From the NCBI GenBank assembly GCA_907165065.1, contig OU015550.1, forward strand, positions 5,057,501-5,121,500: a stretch of DNA of 64,000 bases, in the 5' to 3' direction. The position numbers and the translations under genes are program-made. The stretch comes from Caprimulgus europaeus. Taxonomy: Eukaryota > Chordata > Aves > Caprimulgiformes > Caprimulgidae. Shown one piece after another: positions 53,419 through 64,000 of this stretch. Each line of letters starts with the position of its first letter. The first letter of the stretch is position 1. Under the pieces are notes generated by a model that saw only the letters and a list, made by a program, of their open reading frames with translations, was not told the DNA's origin and did no database searches.

Positions 53419-56400
53419 CCTTCCCCACCTTTCAGGACGTAGCCAGGGTTTTGAACTGTGCCACCCATCAAGCAAGCTGAGGTTGTCCCTTGCTCTCATG
53501 CCAGGAAGACACTGCAGAACCTGCCAGGGAGGGATGTCCTCCAACCACAACAGCAGCACAATATCCAACCCAATATCCAGCTTCACTAAGGGGAAGTTAG
53601 AGAGCAGCTCAGCAACTGCTCTGCTGAATCTTCTTCCCCATCCCTGCTCCTGTTGCTTTTTTGTTGTTGTTGTTGTCACCTCCAGTTGCAGTTAAGCCCA
53701 AATTTCCCCCGTGTAAAAGGAAGCACAGCTCTGTTTCCATCCCCTGCTTGACAGCAGCCATAGACTCTGGCTCCCTGAACCTCTGGCTACTGTGAACTTT
53801 AATCCTCAGCCTTGCACAGCCCTGCCCCCCCCACAGCGAGCTCTTTAACCCTCTGCACCCCAAGGACAGCCAGGTGCCACTGAGGAAAGCCACTGTACAG
53901 GTAAGGATCGCTTTGCAACAGCTTATTCTGCAACCTACAGTGCATCTCTGATCCTACCCTGCCTCTCCTCCCCTAATACATCACGCCTTGTCCACCTTAG
54001 TCCTACAAATGAGGCAGAGAAGGATTTCCCAGCCAGTGCCTTCAGCAAGGGCCCAGTAGATGCCAGGTTGGGAAGGGTCCTGTTGTCCTCTGATGTAGCT
54101 CAAGTTTTCCTCGACAGAGTCTTAGGTAATTGCTCACATCCTGCTCACTTCCTTCCCACTCTTACCCCAGGAGGGTAAATTTAATTTCATTGCCATGTGG
54201 CAAAGCAAACAACTCTGGTGTCAGTTTATGATTTCCAGCTCACAGGATGAGATTTGAGGGTCTTCCTTGTGAAATAGCCTATTTTGATTCAAATCTGGTT
54301 AGAGAAAGCTGCCTATTGATTGAGTTCCTTCCCACCCTGCCTGTTGGGTACCTGCAACTTAAAGCTACTCTCTGCCTTGCCGCCCTTTAGTTCTGCTAAG
54401 CTAGAGACAAAGCAATGGATTTCTTTCTGGTTTGGGTGCCAAGGAAACTGTCAGCTCCCATTCAGCCTCCAAGTCATTCCCTGCAACACATTTGCTCAGG
54501 CACTTGCAAATGCTGCACCCCATGAGCCATCCAGTCAATTTCCCAGGACAGCTTCAGCGAGGAGCCCAGGCCACGGGACCCCGGGACATTAAGTAGGTAA
54601 CGGATGAAACCAGGGGCCCTGGTATGCAGGAGGCTGATGACCTTGACTGAACAATAACTTACTAATACAAGTCCCTCTTAAACAAGGACAACTAGATGAA
54701 AAAGCAGGTCTTGCTGTTTGTTCTTTAATGAAATGCTACTTATTTGCTAAGGGACATAAAAAGTTCCAGTTCCTTGAGTGAAGCAGGGCTTAAGCAAAGA
54801 GAAATGCCAGAAGCAAAGCTGCTGAAGTGGTCTGAACCAGCATCGGTTTCTAAAGGGAAAATTTCTGATTTCCAACCTCCTGAAGGCTTGTAAAACCTCC
54901 AGGCCCACCTGGTGACATACAGGCTGAGAGGAGGAATTGCCTCTCCAGCAGGGAAACGGGTCATCTTCTACCCAAGAGAGTCACACTGCCTAAATGAACA
55001 CATGGGACGTTCAGACAGCGCTTGACCCTCCTCATCCCTGCACAGTTCCTTCAAGATCCTGTTTGTTCCCGCAGCAGCCACGGGGACATCCACGTGCCCA
55101 CACCACCCCGCGCCGGTGCAAACCCCAACGCTCACAAACCCACTCACGAGCTCCCACCCTGCCAAACTGAGCAAGGCCTGAAGGAGCTGTGGGAAATTGT
55201 GTGTCTAAAGACACATTTTACAGCCTAAACTGAGATCAGACTCCATCCATGAAGTGAAGAACTGTGGATGCTGCCAGAATGAAGTGATTTCCAGGGGTAT
55301 CTGCTCCAGCTGCTAAGAGCAGTAATAAAGAAGGCAGAGAACTGCCCTGATTAATGATTATTGAATGAAGCAGGAGATTAATGATGAATGAAGCATGATT
55401 AATGATTATTGAATGAAGCAGGAGACCTGAAACAGAAAATAACTATAAAATATTTTCAGAAGCCACCCCAGCCATACTTGCTGAAAAAGAAATCTCTTGT
55501 CAAACCCATGGATCAAGAATAATGATCTATGAAAGTTTACAAGCTCAGAATTTCCCTTTTCTTGACTATTTTATTACACAATTGATGGGCAGATACTTGC
55601 TTCAGGTAAACAACGTGCACCCTGTTTATAGCACACAGTGCAAATATTTCCCAGCATGTTTATTCTGCAGTACTTGCAGTGGACAGGCAGGAAGGGAGTG
55701 CAGCAGACAGACAGACAGACACCCAGGCGAGGCTCCTTCCCAGGGCACTGCTTGGAGGCAGCTGTTAGATCAGCTGCATCTTTGCTGGATGATGAATCCT
55801 GCCTTAGAGGAGCTGAGATACCAGAGATGGAGAAGAGTGAGGCCATACACCTGCCTGCAAAGGAACAGGAAAGTGATCCTGTAGGACTGGGAGAACTTGG
55901 ATTCTGGTTTGTTACTTTTTTTTTTCCAAAAAAAAAGGATCATCAGAATAATAAAGAGAGTTTTCTATTCAAATCTCACAGTGACAGGCAGGGCAAACGT
56001 GGCTCTCTCATTGCTTACCATCATCCCAGGTTTGTGTGTCTTCACAGGTCTTGCCCTCCCCTCCCTTTAATCTCTCTCTAAAAGCTGTTTTTTTTTTTTT
56101 TCTGTGGCACACTTCTCTCAAATTTTTATTGCTATTTGCAGTGCCAGGAGTCAGGAAGGAGGCACTCTAGTAGCAGGCAAGGCATCAGCTCCTTTGCTTC
56201 TGCTATTCCAAACAGAATAAAAAATATTAATAATGAATGTGCACTGATAACTGTGGGATTAATTCACCTCCTAATCAGTCTCACTATCTTAAATCCCAGA
56301 GATGCCTTTGACCTGAATGTTAACAATTGTTCCATAATGAACCCTACCAGATATTATTATTGACAATTCTGTGTCAGTCCCAGCCCCAGCAGCTCAGGAC

Positions 56401-57258
56401 ACTTACTAAGGGGTCACTGGCATTCAACAAATCACTTGTTTAACAAAGGAGGAATGGAAGAATTGCCTGGGGTCAAGACACACAAACATCATTGGAGACT
56501 TTCCCCAGCAGTGTCCTAGACAGAGCCACCCCCCCTTTATCATATGGTAGAGTGAGCACTCAAATTTGATGTAATGAGCACTGTCAGGATGGGATCAACT
56601 TACAGAGGATGATCTGTTACACACACACCACCCCCTCCACCCCCCATTCCTTTTTTAAGGAGTCAGAAACCTCTTCTGGAGTGGATTCAGCTGTCACTTG
56701 CCTTGATTTTTAGAAGGGAATTTTTCTCTTGCAGAAGCCTAAGCATGAGAGCTGGGAAAGATCAGACAGTCTTGCCACCAGAATTACCACAGGGCTGCTT
56801 GTTCCCATGCCTTCCCTGCAGCAGGGCAGCTCAGAAGTCACCACCTGAGCAGCCATGGCCACTGCTCAGGAAAATTCAGGAGGAACATCTTCAAAGTGGC
56901 TGTGCACAGAGACAAGGCACACGCTGGGGTGCACGTGACGCAGAGGACATCCGAGTCAGCCTCACGAGGACAAGGCTCCTTGAGGTTCTTTCTGCTTTTC
57001 CTGACTTTTACACCACATTTCTCAACTTCTCCAGCACATGACCCTCAGTTACAAAGAAAGAGAGCAGCTTCTCTCTCATTTCTCTGTAGCAGAAGGGTAG
57101 GGCTGCAGGGCTCTGATACCAAGTTAGATGGAGAAGATGCCCAAGAACACCAGTAAATTGTTTCAACTGGCTTTCTCCTTTTTTTTTTCTTTTCAATAGT
57201 AATTTCAGATCTATTCCAATGAGAAATATTCTGTAACCAGCAGCAGGTTGAGTCCAAG
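53419..57258. other. Intergenic, no gene recognised
   Basis: No coding exon seen. One local duplication near 55.35-55.43 kb and several homopolymer runs. Lies between the SLC45A3 promoter side and the A/T-rich block that begins at 57.26 kb. Confidence 0.5.
55348..55425. repeat. Local tandem duplication, 48-base period
   Basis: A 30-base block beginning TGATTAATGATTATTGAATG occurs at 55348-55377 and 55396-55425. A partial copy sits between them. Confidence 0.9.
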
Positions 57259-57264
57259 TTTATT
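57259..57264 (-). terminator. Candidate polyadenylation signal of the next upstream gene
   Basis: AATAAA on the minus strand at the start of a 6.7 kb block of A/T-rich, exon-free DNA. A second AATAAA lies at 57939-57934. In human the next gene upstream of SLC45A3 on the same strand is NUCKS1, so these are candidate ends of its transcript. Confidence 0.35.
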
Positions 57265-60183
57265 ATCAAAGCTCACTACACACCAGGACAAGCTTTGTCT
57301 ACATTAACAAGCACAGACCCCAAAGCCAATGCAACACGTGCCTGAGGGTGGCATTGCCCACACCTTCCTTGTTGTAGGTCCAGGTACTTCAGAGAAAAGC
57401 CTGGGGATCCAAGTTTTCTAAAACCAATGTACTGAAATGAACTGTTTCTGGGAACAGAAAGAACTGTTTCAAATGCAGCATCTTAATCAGCAGTGAAGTA
57501 AAAAAAAAAAAAGCAAAAAAAAAAGCCAGTTTAGGGAAAAAGAAATGATAGCTGTATATAATAAATAGGATTATACTCAAACTGTTCGTTCATTCATTCC
57601 TCAGCAAGCAAAGGAGAAACACAATTAACACTCTTTAAGAGAGACTACAATGAAATCCTCTTTACAAAACACTCAGAAGACCATTTAGCTAAAAAAAAAA
57701 ATCCAAACAGAAATAATAAAAAAAAAATCAGTACTAACTTCATCTCAGAAGTTCTCGGATATAAAGCACACCAATTAATCAAAAATGTTTGAAAATGTTT
57801 GCAATGAACAAAGCTAACAAACCCCACTGCTAAGGAAAGCCACTAATTGATAATGCAAACCAAAACCTCCTAACAAGGCCAACTGCTCAGTTAGAAATGC
57901 TTAAGGAAAAAAGATAATGTGACAAAAAGGAAATTTATTGCTGCTGGAACTGTTATCTTATCTACTGAAAACACAAATGTTATTCAACCTGAAAGAGATT
58001 ATTCCAATAAAATACCAGTCTCTCTTCAAGCTACAGAATGTGCAAGCAAATATGAAGCAAACCCTTGAATATAACCCAAAACTTATCATTTTGAAGGGTA
58101 AATGAAATATTATTGAAGAGCCAGCATAGGAAATGGCTTTGACTTTGTGCAAGATTGTTTTCATTTGTTGTCCATCAAAAAAACAAGCACATGCAGGAAA
58201 CCAAACTGCAGCCACGGTTCAAGGCCAAGGGCTGAGTTTGACCCAGACATTTTAACTCAGCAGTGACTTTAAAAAGGAGCTGTCCCTTACTGGTCCTTTT
58301 TGGCCATTCCAGTGCTTGCCTGCAGTGGGCCAACACGGCTTGAACTTGACCTCTGTCTATGGAAAAAGGAAAAAAAAACACCCCAAAACACACAAACCCC
58401 ATTTCCTGGTCTATATAAAATCTGAAGCTGTGTGTTAGCCCAGGATGTGGTTATGAACTCACAAGCAGAACTCACAGATCAAATTCAGGTCTTTCCATAT
58501 CACACCTCACAGGCATTTGGTGCTTTTCAATCAACCCACAATGAGCAGACCCAGCACAGACACCCCTGAGGGCTCCACGTTCTCCTCACCCTGCACCCCC
58601 GGGACAGCCTTTGCACCAACCCTGCAGGACTCCAGGTTATTAATTAGTGAGATCCTTCTAGACTTGGTTTATCACATTGCATGGTACACAGACCCCAAAT
58701 ACCAGTGAAAGAAGTAAAAAAACCCAACAAACCAAAATAAAACCAAACCAACCTGTTCACTTTGTAGTTTGCTGTATCAAAACTATACCTAAAAATATGC
58801 TTTTAAAAGACAAGGAATTTTCTGTGAAATCTCTCAATTTCCACAATCATTCCAGGTTTCCTTCAATGTCCAAGATGGGCAAGAACAGAACAGCAGCTCT
58901 TTAAGTCAACTTCATCCCATTTACTTACTCTTTCAAGGCCAACTCTAGGGCCAAAACAAGCTGTACTGCAGAAAAGAGATCTAATCTTGAATTCCACCTT
59001 TTGACTTTCATTTTCATCCTATAACCAAATACTACCAAAAGAAACACAAACAGGATGTTCCTGAGGCAAAATACTGTTAGATTAAAACCTGACAGTTAGT
59101 ATTCTTTGCCAAGGGAATCTTATCCCCCTGGTTTGGCAGTGCTCACTAGAGTTACAAGAGCCTGTGTGTGTCCATATCTCAGCTGTACATCCATTAAAGG
59201 TGAAAACAAACCACTTGTTTCTGATATTAATTCCTTGTAAATGCTACTACAAAGCCAATGGGCACTTCTATGCTGGCAGAGCATCTGCCTACAGGACTGA
59301 GCAGTCAGTAAATAAAACACACTGGCTTCAAAAGAGCAATGCTGAGGAGGAAAGCAGCCAAAAGCTGTGTGCACTAACAGGATGGTCCAAGACAGCACCA
59401 GTGGGGAGGAAGAGTAGCTCTTGAAAAAGGAGTTTGCAGATCCTAATGTTGTCTTATTTCTTAGAGTAAATAAGTGGTGTTTACTTCTGGGGACAAAAGT
59501 GCCACACCTGCTAACTGCTTATTCATCCTGAAACTGAAGTGGTGTAGCAGTACCTGAAGGTAACTCTGCAGCTGCTCCAGATAAAGAACCCATGTCAGGA
59601 CTGCAGCATAGAACCACAGATACCACACAGCGGGGCAGAAATACCTGTCCAGGTTAATTGGCTGCTGTGATTAAAAAGAAGAGAGAGGAATGCCATAAGA
59701 TCTATTATTAAACCACTCTGTTCCAGCAGCCTGGAGCGACATTGTCAACAGCAGCATCCAACACCAAGCACACCTACGTTACTTAATCTCATTTTACCAC
59801 ATTCTGGAATAAAACAAACAGAGCAGAGTCTGCAGCCAGGCACCAGCGTGCGGCCGTCAGTCAGGGCACAGGGGTTTGTGCTGGGCACGAGATGGAATTT
59901 CACAAAATACCCCAACCCACCTCTGAAAACAAACATCAACCATCCTACACTGCAACCGGGGGCAGTGGCAAGCCTGCTTCCTAATGTTACTGAGTGCCAA
60001 TGTCTCTGAGATCACTGTGTCATTACAGTCCAGTGCACAAGTCCAAGACATACCCAAATGACTTGCTCAATAAGGTCAGAAGCGTTAGGAAAACAAGATC
60101 CCTCAGGATCCCAGAGCAGCTTCATCCTAAAGCCCATTAGAAGCAAACACCTGAGGAAACACAACATCAGGTTTTTAACACGG

Positions 60184-60620
60184 TGTCCTGGTTTTCAGCT
60201 GAGACAGAGCTGGTTTCTTTTTAGTAGCTGGAATAGTGCTGCCTTTTGCTTTCAGCTGGGATTTGTTAGGAGAAAGACACTGAGAACATCCCCATGTTTG
60301 CATTTTTGTCCCTAGAAGTTGAAGGACTTTGTGTTTTGCCAGTCTACAAGTGCAAGGTCAAGGAGGGGTGAGGAATATTGACATGGATCAGCTCCATGGG
60401 CATTGGGCTCTGCCGAGGGGCTGTTCCATCTCCTGTCCCCCATGGGCAGGAGATCCATGAGGGGCTCTTCCTCTCTGGCTCTCTCTGGCTCTCGCTCGGG
60501 CTCTGGCTCTCCTGGGATTGCGGTTTCGGGTCGGGATTGTCGCTGCTCCGGGATCGTTCTCTGGGAACGGGCCGGGCTTGGTCAGCGGGTGGTGAGCAAT
60601 GGCCCTGGGCATCGCTCATT
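60184..60620 (+). mobile_element. LTR-like element, avian ERV type (probable solo LTR)
   Basis: Begins TGTCCTGGTTTTCAGCTGAG and continues with TTTAGTAGCTGGAATAGTGCTG and GAAGGACTTTGTGTTTTGCCAG. I associate this arrangement with the abundant ERV LTR family of birds (TGTCCTGGTTTCAGCTGGGA...). No internal retroviral gene is present. The right end is not clear; the sequence becomes GC-rich and CT-repetitive after 60440. Confidence 0.5.
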
Positions 60621-60677
60621 TGCATATTTTGAGTTATTATCACCACTAATGACAGCGCCACCACCGCCCGGGGCCGC

Positions 60678-60692
60678 GCGCCCTCTGCTGGC
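60678..60692 (-). promoter_or_regulatory. Candidate CTCF binding site
   Basis: The minus strand reads GCCAGCAGAGGGCGC, a perfect match to the CTCF core CCASYAGRKGGCRC. It sits in a small CpG-rich patch next to the LTR-like element. Motif evidence only. Confidence 0.5.
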
Positions 60693-63600
60693 GCTCCGCG
60701 GGAACAGCCGGGAGGGCTCTGCAAGGAATGGGGAAAAAAAACCCAAACCAAATAAAACTGCTGCTGTTTCCTATCGCACCGGTAGGAATTCAGATTAAAT
60801 CTGCTATCAGCGATTCATTAAAAGCACAAACTGATTGTGCGCTGTCACCTCCAGAAAGCGACCTGCACCTGGGTCAATTCAGCCACCCTGGAAATGACAA
60901 CCAGCAAACGATGACACTTCCCTCTTCCATCCAACACCCACAAAGAAGAGACTCGAGTGTTTATAGTCATTGCTGAAGCATCTATGGCAAAAGAGAACCG
61001 TTATTGATTGCCAAGGGAAAGCTGGTGGAGGGAAGTGTCTTGTAAAAGGCTTTGTGTCTTCTCAGCATCGATTTTTGTAATTGGTTTTGAACCTGAAAAC
61101 CCCAACACCCAACACCCTGTGAGCCCAGGGATCGTGTTCTTTACAGCCAACACGACTTAATTCTTTCAATCTTCCCCTCAGCTCCTAGGTAGCAATGGGA
61201 AGGTCATACCTGTCAAAGTGTTCTGGCCAAAACCTCCTCAGAGAAAACATAAACAAAGGAATTAATCCCCAAACTATCAGACACTGAGAGATGAACACGT
61301 CTTTACATCTCACCAACAGCCACGAAACAAAACACAACCACCGAAGAGGAATACATTTGAAAAGCAGAAAAATGACACAAGTCGTGTTTATGGGTTATAA
61401 AAGCCCTTTTATAAAGCCATTTTTAAACAAAACCAAAAAGTTTACAAAAGAAAATAAAAGATACAGAAGAATGAGTTGCTTAATATATTCCAAAAAGGAG
61501 AAAAATAAAAGAGGGGACACAATTCCAACATGCTGAACAATAAAGGGTTCTTTTTCCTTGTGGTATTTTTTTTTAATACAAAATACAAGCGAAGGATACA
61601 CATACTTAAAACAGAGCTCAGGAGCAGGTATGCAGTCCTGGGAACCCTTCAATAAATGCAAAGCAGGGTTTTGTTATTTTATTATTATTTTTTTTTTCTT
61701 TCTTTCTTTCTTTGCAGGTACATACAGAGACTGGAATATGTAAAATTAAGTAGCACAAAAGACCATCACACAATTCTACCAATGAATGTTGCATCTATAA
61801 ATTCACGAACATGGTCAACAGTCATGTTCACTTCAACCCCTTTAAAAAAAAAAAAAAAGAAGAAAAGTGTTGTTTTTATTTTAAATAAAGCATTAATGTT
61901 ACATTCAGACTTAACTCCTAGTACCATGCGGTAGATCTCAGTATTGTCAAGGTATTGCAAGAGTCACCAACCCTACAGGGCCCAGTGATGACAGCCACAC
62001 CTGCACACACACCCCGACCACGGGCCAGCAGTGCTGGGACACTGTTTGCAGCTGCCCCTTTTATTGTCTGCTCTTGAGATTTAAAAAAAAATAAAATAAA
62101 ATAATAAAAATTAAAGGGATGAGGGGGGGGAACTGCAAAGAGGCTGATTTTTTAGAAAAAGCTCAACAGGGGATTGCAAATACTCAAGACAAATATTCAT
62201 TGCATACCATATAATGACACCTTGCTGATAGCCAAAGGCCCAAGGCTCTACCTGGAGTCTCCTCCTCTACCTTCAAAGTGAATGATTCAGGGTTTGCTGT
62301 GACATGATGTTCATGGTTAAACAAAAATTATGTAGCTCTTATTTACAATTTTTTTTTTCTCTTTGTAACAATTGCTTCTGCAGGGGAAAAACAATAAAAC
62401 AAAGTAAAACTCACAAGTTTTCAGAACACAAAGGGAAGAAGATGTCAGACGCTCCCATGCGCGCACTCACACCCGCGCACTCACACACAAAATACTTCAG
62501 GGGCTTTTACACACATTATTCTGGCTTAAGCTGATTTTGAGTATTTCTCCATCCCACCCACTACCCCTCCCAAAATATATATATAAAAAACCCTTGCCCC
62601 AATATACAAAGCATATGCACAATGGTGTTTTGCAGTCACGCTGAGCATGCTCGGACCGATGGACCCACTCGATGCGATTCACCGCGGCTGAAGGGGGCAG
62701 GCAGCCTGGAGAGTCAGCTCCAGTAGTGGTTGATACAGAGTCAGCACATGGTGAGAACTGGACTAGACTTAGAAATATTCGTGGTTTGTTTTTAATATAA
62801 AGAGTTCAATGAAAAGACATTCAAATGCCAGTCATCTACTGAAGTGGGAAGTCTAAAATGAGGATACACTTGATTTAGGGAGGTCTTGAAAGGACACTGT
62901 CATCTCTGAGAGCTCTCATATTCCTCATGGTACTTTAAAACAAAAAGCAGTCATCTTGGACAGTTAAGAACATAATAGTTAGTTTTGCTTCCTAGTTTCA
63001 TTAGCAAAACTTAGTCTTTAAACCTCTCAAAACTATAGGAAAATATTGAAAGCTCAGGGAAATTTTTCTCTGTGATCATATACATAAGTTCCACAGATAG
63101 ATGTGAGTCCCCCAAACTAAAGTATCCTGTACACCAGCAACTACTTAGTGACAGTGTCCCTTGAAACACCCATCTGCTTACATTTTCCTACCCTGCCTCC
63201 CCCCACAGATGAACCTCCACTTCTCAAATATTAAACTCATGGATCACTTTGTCTTTTTTAAGAACCATGTGTTCAACAATATGATCTGTTATAAAAATAA
63301 ACACTTCACAAACAAATTACATAAAGCAAAGCACCAGTTTCTACAGCTCAAAAGCTTCCAGCATGTTACAGTTTACTTCCCTCCCTCCTGAACCTGGGTG
63401 CCTCAGTGTCTATTGTACCTTTGTGACCATCACCAGCAGAGGGGAAGAAAAAAAAAAGGAAAAAGAAAAAAAAAAGGAATTCAAGCACATCTCCTGCCCC
63501 TGCCCTGGCAGTCCATCACCTGCAGATGCAGCCAGGTGGTGGCACTGGAGCTGAGCACGCTCAGGACCGTTACCTGGCATCGGTGAGGCTCCCTAGCAGA

Positions 63601-64000
63601 AGTCACCCAAGGTGTGCTGCTCCTCTCCCCACACACTTTGATGAAGTTAAAACCAAATTAAAAGCTTCTTGGCTGCCCCATTTTTAAGCCTTGCTCTCAC
63701 CCCCAATCCCTTCTGAAACCCACTGAGCTTGGCGTGTCTGGCGTCCTCATGCTGATCAAACAGGAACTGAAGCAAATTATCTTTCCTATGAAATTCCCAC
63801 TGAAATAGCAAATTTTTACTGATCAAGCCTTGTGGCCAGTTAAAGGCAGTACTACTGGCATGTAACTGAAACTGAATGTGGTGCTGTGAATTCAAAGACA
63901 GAATGTACAAAAGGATAAATAAATGGTAGTTAGTTATGAACTATTTTAAGTGTAAAACCAGGGCAGGGCACTAGATTAACTGAACTTTGGAATAAATCAA

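Larger units (their letters stand above)
57265..64000 (-). other. Probable 3' UTR or 3' flank of the next minus-strand gene (NUCKS1 expected by synteny)
   Basis: No coding exon on either strand, mostly A/T-rich with T-runs on the minus strand, and few recognisable transposons. This composition suits a long vertebrate 3' UTR. The known human order is ELK4, SLC45A3, NUCKS1, all on one strand, and NUCKS1 has a long 3' UTR. None of its coding sequence (a short acidic/lysine-rich nuclear protein) is in the window, so the identity is synteny-based inference only. Confidence 0.3.

Noticed and set aside
61680..61740. Polypyrimidine tract plus TTTGCAG resembling a plus-strand splice acceptor
   Set aside because: The tract is a T-run with a short TTTC microsatellite. 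No open, motif-bearing exon follows.

Overview
This is a piece of a bird nuclear chromosome. It contains several CR1 LINE fragments, three of them still carrying the avian-type 3' end, plus a sequence resembling an avian ERV long terminal repeat. It also has GT-AG introns, CpG-island promoters and long non-coding stretches, and no bacterial or plasmid features. The species cannot be determined from the sequence; the locus corresponds to human 1q32.1 around SLC45A3.

Layout, all recognised genes on the minus strand. (1) 1-10.2 kb: no coding gene seen; part is probably the 3' UTR of the next gene, with a candidate AATAAA at 7094-7099. (2) 10.2-16.9 kb: a Kruppel-like zinc-finger factor of the KLF15 type with two coding exons (14033-13102 and 10430-10226, 378 aa). 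A CpG-island promoter with CCAAT and GC boxes lies near 16.8-16.9 kb, with a probable non-coding first exon ending at 16805. (3) 17-18.9 kb: a short intergenic gap with a reverse CR1 copy and a GC-rich repeat that has a second copy near 16.6 kb. (4) 18.9-48.7 kb: SLC45A3 (prostein), four coding exons (29867-29696, 29423-28590, 27197-26932, 23373-22921; 574 aa). It has a probable 4 kb 3' UTR ending near 18.91 kb and a probable first exon in the CpG island at 48.5-48.95 kb, which makes a first intron of about 18.5 kb. (5) 49.03-49.44 kb: a perfect 412-bp (CTTT)n tract just upstream of that promoter. (6) 49.4-57.2 kb: intergenic sequence with CR1 and minisatellites. (7) 57.26-64 kb: no coding exon; probably the long 3' UTR or downstream flank of the next minus-strand gene, for which NUCKS1 is the synteny-based candidate. 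It holds an LTR-like element and a perfect match to the CTCF core motif.

The most notable finding is the KLF15-type gene directly downstream of SLC45A3. To my knowledge no KLF gene sits there in human, so this looks like an ancient KLF15 paralogue kept in birds. Its predicted mRNA has an upstream ORF split across two exons and starting in strong Kozak context. The two genes share no obvious pathway: one is a nuclear transcription factor and the other a membrane transporter. Their adjacency says something about gene history rather than joint function.
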